Assembly (NCBI GenBank): GCA_947561715.1
Contig: OX387199.1
Coordinates: 19,659,001-19,723,000, forward strand
Reading direction: 5' to 3'
Length of the DNA stretch: 64,000 nt
DNA from: Ascidia mentula
Taxonomy: Eukaryota > Chordata > Ascidiacea > Phlebobranchia > Ascidiidae
In this document: one piece after another, positions 51,020 through 63,000 of the stretch
Layout: each line of letters starts with the position of its first letter
How positions within the stretch are numbered: position 1 is the stretch's first letter
The notes under the pieces: generated by a model
What the model was told of the DNA's origin: nothing
Database searches by the model: none
The model's input: only the letters and a program-made list of their open reading frames with translations
Made by a program: the position numbers and the translations under genes

Positions 51020-54000
51020 GCTGATTTTGTGAGGAGCAAAACATGTCAGTTGGATATACAGAAGCATGGGATTGAGTTGGACCTTGCACCTTTGACCAAA
51101 AAAACTCAGTGTAAGCAACATCTTAGCACTGTGTTGAAGGTCCCCCCTTTTATCAATTAGTTGCAGATGCTATCAGGCATTTGCATCGAAACAAATTTGT
51201 CAAGACTTTGTTTTCATTAATTTTGCACTGTGAAAAAAGGTCATTTAGGACAACAGAAAAACGTCAAAATTTAACAAATATTTTTGCCAGGCCAGCTCTT
51301 TAAACCTGATGCCTTGTTGATCAAAATCGTGAATCCATTAAAACTGTTCCACAAACTTTTTGCACATGATGCAACTGTAGTCAAAAGCCTCTGCGTTATC
51401 TGTAAATATATTTTCTTTCAGATGAAGTTGCAACCAATGATAACCAAGGGACAACATATTTTCTTAATGTGTGCGGTGGTATACACGTTGCATGTTCAGC
51501 AAATCAAGATCCTAGCACTCAGAATGATGTTGCTGTTTGTCAATCAAGTAAAAACCCCTGTTCTTTTTTCCCAACAAATGTTAAGATTTTTTTTATCGAA
51601 AGAATCAGTCTGACATTTTTAGATTTTTTTTGAGCCATTCAAAGAAAAGAATGGTCAAAAAAACATAATAAACTGTAAATTTATGTGAACTGAAATGTTG
51701 ATGCTTTCTAGCTCTGCAAAAATTTCAGTTAAAAATTAACAGAAAATATAATTGTCATTAGGTTTCTATGTGTCTGTCACTTTTTGTTCAATTCTGAGCT
51801 TGCACTGTTATGACGCTTTTTGAATGATACTGCATAAAACATTATGCAGTTGGAAGTTCCAACTTGGAACTACATATTTTCATCATATACAGCTCTCAAT
51901 TCAAAACATATGTTGATTCATTATTTGTTTGCTTCAGACAATAATGGGGCTGGTTATAATGCTGGATCATCATCTAACTATCAACTGCAGTATGTTGATG
52001 AAGAACTTTCCATTACTTACAAAAATGGTCAGCGCTGTAACAGCAATGGACTCCGTAGAAGATCCGTCATCATTTTTCATTGCAACAAAACAGCAGGTAA
52101 ATTTGTAAAATCTTACATCATGTAGATGATGCTAATGCTTTTTTGGTATTGGAGTAACAGTTCGCTTGTTTTTCTAAAGTATTTTATTATTTTCTTTCTT
52201 TTTTACTGGTGTCCTGATCTGTTGTCTCAGATCCAACTACGTTATAAATGCAAACTTTAGGAATTCTTTTTTTCAACATGTCACAAGACATCATTACAGA
52301 AAGTCGCATATATGTAGAAAAACATAATATTGTGTTCAGTACAGCATCAAACACAAAACAATAGATAGCAAAAAATAATCTTTTATATATAAATTGTAAT
52401 TTTTTTCATAAATTTTGTTTGTCATTTTTCCACTTAATGTTTTTGCTCTATAACCAGCACTAAGCTATTATGTAATTGTATTAAATTAATGTTCTCGCTC
52501 TATTTTGTAATATCAGGTATTGGTAAACCGACATTCAGTCATGAACTTCACTGCACGTACTACTTCGACTGGCAAACTGCGAATGCCTGCACCTCGCAAC
52601 CTGTCTGTCATTTGACTGACAGCCAAGGTCAAACATTTGACCTCTCATCACTGACAAAGATTAACGGTTGGTTTTTATTTAGAAATATAAATTTTTTTTT
52701 GAATATTAATGTTTTTAATGTGCCATGATTAACAACACATTAGAGTACAAGCTGCCTCACCCACACTATTTTTGGCTTGTTGCCTTTATCAACACAGTAC
52801 AGGAGTCAAAACTGTTAAATCATTTTTAAATGATGCCAAAATCTTGGTATTAAATATGTTATTTTTGCACAATTACCACTAGGAGGTGGTGAAGAGAACT
52901 GGGAGGTGTTGAGAACAGATGTAATTGGAGTGTCTCACATTAACGCTCCGAGATATTTCATCAATGTTTGCGGGTGAGTTATTGCTGAGTATTTAGTTTT
53001 TTGGCAGTTGGTTCAAAAATAAATTTTTTGAATGTGTTGCGTGTAATTTTGTTTTTGTTATATGATATGGTGTTCCTTAGAATTGTAACAACAAAGCTAA
53101 TATTTAGTATTCAACAGGCATTTGTTAAATGTGTAGTTTTAGTTGATAAATGGTAAATTTGTTTATGAAACAGATTGTGGCATGTACTATGTTGCAATAT
53201 CCTCCTAATAAATGATGTTTGGAGTTATAACAACAAAGCTAATATTTTGAAGGGAAATTCTAAGGGATCGCGTTACAACTCCCTGTCCACCGGGAGCAGC
53301 AGTGTGCAGACTCAAAAGCAGTCAACATGTTTCATTTGGTTCGTACGCCCACTATAACATTACAAGACAGGTAATATATTCTTAATTTCACGCAATGCAA
53401 GCCGAATTTGATTTAGCATGATTTTCCACTTTAGGTTTAAGTGTAACATGCAGTCAGCAGTTAGGATCTGCATAATTTTTTATTCATAGATGCTTTGATT
53501 TAATGTGAATTATTTTTTCTGTTGCAGAACAACAAACTTGTGATGTTTTATTCGAATGGAGATGTTTGTCCGGAGACGGGAGTTGGGAGAACTACGAAAA
53601 TAACCTTGTACTGCAGACCAGGTATAAAATTCTTCCATCATGTTACCATATATAAAATTCTTTAAGTAAGTATCAGAATTACCAAACAGTCTTTTGGGCA
53701 ACAAAAACTTGGCATCTGATTTTTTTGACAAGTTATACATATATATTAAAAACATAAGTCAGTCCATATGAATAAGTGATGTTGATGATGTCTAATTGCA
53801 GCCGAAATATACATATCAGAAAAAAATATAACAACGAATGACTCATTTTTTTTTCTTATATAACTTATCGTGTTACCATTGTTTAAACATGCACAAAAAA
53901 TCTTTTTTCTTGCAAATAGGTGATTTGGAGGGCAGTCCTGTATTCAAGTATATGTCGAGCGACGGATGTCAACTTGCTCTGAGCTGGTATACGGCTGCCG

Positions 54001-57000
54001 CTTGTCCTTTGAAAGCTGTTACTGGAACCAATTGTATGGTGTCCGATGAGGAGTCCGGGTTGACCTTTGATCTCCGTAGACTGACCAAGTCTGCCAAGGA
54101 CAATATGTACAAGGTCTGAAACATTTGTCACTGTTATTGATGTAAATTACGGGTACTGTACCAACAAAACAGTCAAAAATAAGCTGTGATAGGGTAAATT
54201 AGAAAATCTCCTCCACTACTTACTGAGGTGTTGAAAGCAACCTTCTGTGCCACATTGGTGACCCCGACGTTTAAAAATAACCGTTGGAAAGACTCATCTG
54301 CGTTTTACAGTGAAAATGGTTGTAGTAGTACAACAAACGAAACGTCTGTAGCATGAAATTCTCGACTATTGCATTGGCTATTTTGTTTATATGGAAGAAA
54401 ACCGTCAGATATGTTCCTAAAATGACCGTTTGTTTTCAGGTTTCTACTAATCAATACGATTATTTCCTGAACGTTTGCGACAAGTTGGCGAACACCCCAT
54501 GCAATAGCGCAACCGGGGATTCCCCAGGAACGTGCCAGGTCGAGTTGGGAGGTTCGGGACGTTCGTTTACGACGGGACAAGCATCGGGTTAGTCTTGCAT
54601 CTTGCGTAACAGCGTTGTGTTTGTGACGCAACAATGGAAATATCAGTTTACCAAACGACCAACAATGACGTTTAATGTCTTTATTTCACTTCACAAACTG
54701 AATTATCTAATATTGTATATAGTGCTAATCTTGCTGTCAGGCATTGTGATTTGAAAGAACTGTTTTTCTAGCATAAGGTTACGATATTTTACGAAACGTC
54801 GGTTGTAATAAAATCTCGTAACCTTACGCCAGAAGAACAGTTCTCAAAAATCGAATTTCGGTTGAAACCAGTAAACTTTTATCACTGTTTGTTTTGCTTT
54901 GCAGAGACTCTCACCTACTACAATGGTTTTGTAAAACTCCTGTATGAAAACGGCGACTCGTATAGTAACCATCTCCACAATCGATCCACACAAATATCAT
55001 TTCTATGTGACACCAAGGTTGGAGCTGGAAAACCTCAATATGTGAGCGAGGGCAACTTCACTTATCTCTTCAACTGGTAAGATTACATATGATTAGTTTG
55101 TAGATTAGTTGGGGTTTTGCTAATGTACTGTACAAGGTTGTCATGACGAAATTAGAGGAGTTAAAGTTTAATTTTTCCGCAATTGTTTTTTTGGCAGGGT
55201 TTGTGCCTTACGAATAATTTATATAGTGTAGTTGTCATGGCACCGACAATAAACTCTGAACAAAATACATACTTTTCATGAGCAGGTTTTCCCAGGCTCG
55301 ATAAACTTTACGCGTCATTGTACTTCTAAACGCCACTTAAACCTGAATTTCTCCGTCTTTCCCAGGTATACGTCGTACGTATGTCCTGCCGCCTCCGTAC
55401 AATGCATGGTAACCGACCCCACAACTGGCGAACAATACGATCTATCGAGTCTTGCTAAATCCGAAGATGACGAAGATGCCAACTGGTCAGTGATGGCTGG
55501 CACAGAAGGAGAGCAGGTATTTGTCCCCTGTTGCAAGGGCGTTGCTAAGGGGCTGTGACGTAATGAGGTTTCGGTGATCTGTGGTTTGCAAAGTCTGTGG
55601 CGATTTAGTTCTTGATTGTGTGACAATTGACAGGTCAAAATGTGCGAAAAATGCCATAAAATGACTGCAAAAATCAGCCTACGCAGGTCGGCGTTGACCG
55701 GCGGATCTGTTTTTTTATACGTAACAGTATATTCAGAAATTCAAAAAAGCGTAACAGACGATCACTGTCGGTGTATGGTTGTAATGTGTTTAACTTTTGA
55801 TATTGCAACCCCAGTCATAAGAATAAGCTGACTGAACGAAGGGTGACAAAGCTTGGCTGTATTTCCCGTAAAAGACTTTTTGTAAATCTTTTATAAACGT
55901 AACTGCATGCTACAACTCTTAAAACAGATTCTGTTTTCACGTTCACGTGTTTTTCTTTGTCGCTCACATGATAAAATGACGTCAGTACCAGATGTCGACA
56001 GTGTGTAAATGACCACAACGTTTCCATCTCGTTGACAGACACGGAAGAAGAAATATTACTTGAACGTTTGTCGTCCGGTCAATGAAGTTCGTGGCAACCA
56101 AGAGATGGAATGCGATGCATTGGCCGGTGTCTGTCAGACTTCAATAGATTCAAATGGACAAGTATGTCACCTCCCTTTCGCTTTCAGTTTTACCGCATAG
56201 CTTGCATGTAACTGTGTTATTTGGTGCCCCTATATTGTTTCTTAAAAACGAAATTACCAACTTTTTATCCTTTTTATGCAAAACAGTTTTTTCCCAACAT
56301 AAATTAAATCAAAAAAGTGATTTTTGGGCTGATTTTAGAGCGAATTTTTTTCCGCAAGATCGAATATTTTGCATTTAAATTTGCGTAAGGACTTCTGTTC
56401 ACGTTCCCTTTTTGTTAAACATGTTTGTATTAACATCGCCAACAGAAATGGTTTTAAACACTAAAAATTATGCATATGGTTATTGTGACATTCGCATTAA
56501 AGGCAGAACAACTGCAAAACGGTGAAATTTGCAACGTTTTTGTAAAGGAGCGAATCGACTTCCCATCTCTCGGTCGTCCGACTTCGGCGCCAGTGATCGA
56601 GAGGTCAGGGCATCTGCTTCTGACGTATACAAATGGTAGTGAGTGCACGGATGGGGGAGTGCGTGGCAGTTTTTCGACTCATATACATTTTATATGTGAG
56701 AAGGGCGTCCTTGCAAGCTCTCCGAGGTAATTACAACCTATCATAGAACAATAAGATTTTCAGAAAATGTTTTTTACATGACGTCATTCAGTGAAATAAT
56801 TTGTGTAAATATTAAGAATTTAAAGTAAATTGAAGTTTAAGGTAGCAACAAAGTCACTATTCCACTTAATAGTGTTTACAGCATCTTGTCTGCAATCAAT
56901 AAAACAGTGTTATGTTTAAAAATGTAAGTTTTTAAAAAATCACATACTGTAAACTAACGACCCTTGCTGTAAGGTTTCGTTTTGTGAAAAATGTTATGCA

Positions 57001-60000
57001 TTCCCCCCGACAAAGCTTAAACCAAAACAGACTGAGATTATTTCAAAAGCAATAAAACCAAAACGTACTGTGCAAAATTTAACCTAACATCGCATGTTTC
57101 CAGTGGTGATTCATGTCAAGGTGCACAATCTTGTGAAACGTTAACGCTTCAAGCACCTCCACCCCACTGTACATATGTTAACCTAGGTTTTTGGAAAGCA
57201 CCGGTTGTTCCGCATCGTTCATGTGGAACACTGAAGCGGCTTGCGCCATCACCTCCAACAAGGGAGTAATGAACAACACCGAATGCGAAGTTTCCAGTTC
57301 AAACTCCCAATACACGTTCAACCTGCAACCGCTCAAGCGTGACCCCGCTCGTCCCTACGTCATCAGTGGCGGGGGAACCACCTACGAGGTATGTTTCCTT
57401 TTTTACAAACTGATTTACATTTAACCTCTTGATGACCTTTGAATAAGAAGTTGTCAGCCAAGATGGGTTTATAGACTGGGTTTGCTTTTGGCTATGTGGC
57501 ATAGCTTCTCATTGTGGCATTCATGTTGCATTTGTACCTGAATTGCTAAAAAATAAACTCTTTTTTGCAGATAAACGTTTGTGGGAATGTGAGTGATTGT
57601 GGAACGGGGCAGTCGTCAAAACTAGCCGGGTGCAAAAAAATATCAGATGGAAATTATCAGCAGAGAGTACAAAGTCACTCAGCCCCGTCTTACTCCGACG
57701 ATGGTAATCTCTACATCCAATACACCACTACAAAGAGGTGAATGTTTTATAATATTCCATAGTTTAATTTTCTGTTGACACCAACCTTTGTCCACAACTA
57801 AGGTTAATTCCTTGCACAAACGAAACAGTTAAATCATGGATTGTTTGTGAAGAAGAAACGCGACTCAAACAGAGAACAAATGAATTTAGAAATTGTTTTT
57901 GATGTAAAACTCCAGTTCAAAATGATGGTGTTTCAACATAAGTGCAACTTTATAAATACAATTCACATGTTTCACTGGTTTAAAATAACAAGTTTGTATA
58001 TTTTAGAAACGTGTTGTAATTTTGTACTTTGGTCACAGAAGAAGTCTTTGTCAAGTTGCGTCAATATTACGTTTATGGAAATCTAAATTACACAAAAACT
58101 GCTAACTTTTACAGAAATACTCAGCTGCAATTCGAGTATTACAAGATATCTTTTATCTGCAATCGCACTGTGGCTCGTGGTAACCCTACTTTCAACTCGT
58201 TGGATGGAAATTACGTTCTGTTCGATTTCCAAACTTCCCTAGCTTGTCAACCCGAGCCTGTGGATTGCCTTGTTACCGGTAAGGCTGCACTGGTTTTATC
58301 AATGAAAACGCTGAATTTTAAAACATTTTTTCTTTAACTACCAACGTCGATACGTACTCCCTGCTCCATTTGTTATTGTGTTATCGCGTCGAAACATACG
58401 TTAATGTCATAGGCCGTAGACTTTACTGAAAAAAGTACTTCAAGTAGTTTTGTTACTTCAAAAATAACATCTTTAACCACAAGCACTGTATTTGTCATAC
58501 TGGTGAGATATTACCTGTATGCATCAAGATATTTGTCAGTGTACTTTTATATGAAAGGCTTTGATGTGAAATTACGTTGAAACATATATAGTTAGCAGCG
58601 TTGATTGAATTTCTTCATTTGCTTTAATTTGACTCCCAAATTACAAACAACTGCTACAAGAACATTTGTTTCACGAATTTTAGACGAGTTTGGAAATCAG
58701 TTCGATCTCACCCCCCTATCTCAATCCGACAAACCGTGGATTGTGGTGAATGATGCGAAGGGAAGAACATTCTACCTCAGTGTGTGTCGACCACTACCAC
58801 CTGTCCATGGCTGTTCAGGTAAGGTTTCAACATTTTTTACAGAGTTGTATTGAAATTAATTGAACTCGAAATTGCTCTCCTGGCGAAACCACTGTTATTG
58901 TATTCGACGTTTTGTTACCAAACCGACCACACAATGATAATTCGCTGGGTGCACCAAAAACGGATATGATGAAATTAGATGCTTAAAACTTAAGCCAACA
59001 TATTTAACTTCACATTTTTAATCGAAACACTTAAACTCGCTTTTTTAGTTGTTTTTATTGATGTCTACATCATATCCCAGCAACATGAAACGTCGTTTTC
59101 CAAAAAATATCATTGCTTGGGCTCATGTCGTTAGAAAAATATCGTTGCATAGATTCTAATTCTAATCGTTGCAACGCTATCGTTGCATAAATATCGTTAC
59201 TTAGGTTTATATCGTTGCAAAAATATCGTTACATAGGTTCTGGCTCTGGTGCTTGTTTCGTTGAGAAAGTTGCAAACGGGGGTCAGGTCAAAGGTCACAA
59301 CCTCGGTCTCGTCCAATCGAATCCATCAGCAGCGAGTGACGTCGGGCACAACTCAGCCGTGACGCTCACGTACATGGGAGGTGACGTGTGCGCGTACGAC
59401 ACCAAGCGGCGATATTCGACCAGGTTATTTTTTTTGACTAATTATATTTTTAGAGAGTGCGCCTTTCTAAACAATAATCGTTTTTGTTTTTGGCGAAATT
59501 TTTGTTTATAATCAACTTATCGTTTTTGTTTTTGCCGAATACAATCAAGAGGTGTTCTATATTCTTCTAAATGATCTGCTGGAAATATAACATGCAAACA
59601 AAAATCTACATTATACTTTCGTATCTTTTGTTGACCTTTGCACTTACACTTTCTTTCTTTATTTTACAACCAATCAATGTATCACAAACATGTATGTATT
59701 CTGATATTATGGTTAAACCAAACCGAAATATTTTAAGACAAATTCATTTCTCCACAGAATCCTATTCCAATGCTCCGATGACGAGGGTGCTTCCCCGGTG
59801 TTGCAACCGAACGGAGACCCGTGTGAATTTCTGTTTGCGTGGCACACGCCCGCCGCTTGCCCGGTCACCAAGGTTAAAGGTCAGGGGTGCAATGTCACCG
59901 ACCCCCTCTACCACATGACCTTCGACCTTTCCCAACTGACCAAAAGCAGTACAGACTATGTCGTCCCCGCCGGTAAGGCAGACATGGAAATTTTGTGTGC

Positions 60001-63000
60001 TCAAATCTAATAGGCAATGCAGTTGAATATAATCCTAATTACTTGATCTGAAATGGATTAAAACTCAATATGGCTATTGCCTGCAGTTGCTCAAACACAA
60101 TTAGTTGGTTTTTGTTGTTGAAAATAGTATTACTATCAGATGTAACTTGTGACCATGGTAACTTGAGTGTTTGAACGTGATTAGTTGCTTTGTTTCGAAA
60201 CTGAAAATTACCTCCGGGTCGAAATATATTAAAGATCAATAGGAAGTTTATTGCAGTAAAGTTTTCTGTTACAAAATGCGATGAAGTATTTATAATATAT
60301 GTTTTTAATCCTCATTAAATATACAACAGGAAATGAATATAATTTCAACATCAATATTTGTTCCGCCTTAAACCAAGCGACTGGAAAGTGCCAGGGTTCC
60401 GGGTCTTGCCAGGTAAGTTTACTCTTTTCAATGTTGGTTGCTTTTACTTGTGGGGTTGAATAATGATTCTGTGGGATGTACCCCTATGTGGCGGCCGATA
60501 TAGAGCCTCGGGGTCACCATTAAAGCTCGATTCTCTGTATTGTTCGCGCGTGTCTTGCGTGAAGAGGTGAAAAAAAACGTTTACTCCTAATCCCAATTTT
60601 CCTAATTAGGGATGGGCAGAAAAATGTAAAAAGTTGATATTTAACTCTACAGGTAGCCAAGAGTGGGGGGACGATGTATGACGCAGGGAAACCAAGTTCA
60701 GAGCTTGTATATGACGATGGTGTGATTACTTTGGAATATTTACACGGTAAGGTTGCATCGGAATATATATATCCTGATACCGTTACATACTACATACGTA
60801 TTTTCGCAGAAGCTGGAAAACTAAGTCTAAATACTCGTTTATTTCCATTAGAACCACACCAACATTTTAGACCATCAACTAGATCCGTGGTAATATTTTT
60901 GGTCTGATACTCGTTTTCGCATGGCAGTTATGTAAGTTTCGTTAAACTCTCAAATAGTTCATCTGACCCTGGGGTTGGTTGACACATTTTGTGGAAATCA
61001 GCTGATGCTTCCTTGCCAGGTGTACGGTTTACCTGCGAAGTGGTACAACTACCTGTTGGCAGAATTTATTTATGCTAAAAGCAAAGTTTCCAATATTTGA
61101 CTTGTACCGCTCAAATATTATTCACCGGGTTATTAAGTATTCGCCGAGAAGCGTAATGTTCTTCCGATATATTTGTAAACATATAGACTTTTCGACCGTG
61201 TAAAGCAGCTTATGATATGTGTTAGTTATATTTTATTTCGGAAAAAAATATCCTCTCTCCTATAACACTACAACCACTTTGACGCAGGTCAATCATGCCA
61301 CAAGAATAAATTTGAACGTTCCACGGTATTCCGGTTTACCTGCAATCACGAAGACAACGCTGCGTCCTCAAACGGTTTGCCTACATTTATTAACGAGACA
61401 TCTGACTGCACCTACCACTTTGATTGGCCAACGGCTAAGGTCTGTCCGCCAATCAAAATCGTCGGCTGCACTGCCACGTAAGTACAGTATGACCTTCAGT
61501 GTTTTTATGCTTGCTGTAAACGAGTAATTGAGTATGTGGAAGTTCTGACACTGTAAATGAGGATGTTTGCAGTTTGTATACCAAATCGAGTGTTGACAAG
61601 CTTTCCTGCTACATTCATAGTTACTAAAACTATTACCCCGAAGCGCAATTTAGTTCAAGACCATAGCCCATAGATTACGGTTGAAAAAAATAATCCAATT
61701 AGAAAATTAAATGAACGCAATTTTCTATTGCCTGATTGTATCTTATTTATAAGCACTAGAGCCAATTATATTTTTTATTGTGGGCTGCAGATAGGGCCAC
61801 TGTTTCGACCTAATATGCCTCATCAGTGCAGCTATGGTGTGACTTACAACGATCTTGTCAGTTAACTAGCCCGCAAGACTTCCATTTCGTCGTGACTAGA
61901 CCATACCTGCACTGTTGAGAGACTTATTAGGTCGAAACAGTGGCCCTGTCTAACCTATTTATATCCACACATAGACATGCCCTGGGTGATCAATACGACC
62001 TTTCTGCTCTCTCACTTTCCGACTCCAACTACTTGGCATCGACACGTGGTGACACTGGAGGTCGCTCTTACTACATCAACGTATGCAGATCACTTCTGCA
62101 CCAACCCGGGGTCACGTGTCCACCTAACTCTGCTGCCTGTATGAAGCAAGGCAAAAAGTACGTATTGTGTTTCTCACTGTCTGCACGTTTTATCTCATTT
62201 TAAATTTTCCTAATGATCTGTTCTAAGGCAATGCAGAATAACCAAATGATAAATACATAAATTATGTAAAATTCTCGCCGCAGGAAACTTTGATTAAATA
62301 CAATCTACATTACTTCTGTGCCAGAAGCGCAGTTTTCTTGAACATTGCAATGCATTGTAGCAACATGAAATAAATTTTAGTAATCACAATAAAAATTAAA
62401 GCTCTAAAATGATATTCAAATACTTCGTAGTCAAACCGAACCGTACGAAATACAGTCATACTATTTCCTAATAAATCAAATAACTTTCGATAAACAGATA
62501 CACAAGCTTGGGAACGGTTACAGACGGCCCCGAGTTCAACGGCGACACCTTGCGGTTAGTTTACACAGGCGGCGACAGGTGCGCGAGCGACCCCAAGCGG
62601 AATTATTCCACGGTTGTGACGTTCCAGTGCGGCCAGGATTCTGCGGTGGACACTACACCTGTAGTGGTGTCCGGAGATTCGTGTATTGTCCAAATGTTAT
62701 GGGTAACTAAAGCTGCCTGTGCTCTTAACACTCCTAGTGGTGGTGGTGGTTCGTCATCAGGTGCTGAGGGCGGTTCGACGACGTCTGGAAAACCGTGTGT
62801 TGCTATTAATCCTGCCACAGGTAAATTGGTAACGTGTGGATGTAAGACGCGTCTTTTTAATGGTTCGTTGTAAAAATTCTATTGAGTTTTTGTTGAGTTT
62901 GGTGTACTTGCTTGTAGTTTACGGTAATGGTCGGTTGAAACTGAAACCTTGACGTGATAAGGTTGTGGACGGAATGATTAATTTATCCTCTAAAGTTATT

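Noticed and set aside
57104..57186. Stronger-looking acceptor TTTCCAG before IGF2R exon 20
   Set aside because: Starting at 57104 shifts the frame by two; starting at 57187 keeps phase and gives the normal Cys-Cys spacing before 'CSASFMWNTEAAC'. At most it is a decoy site.
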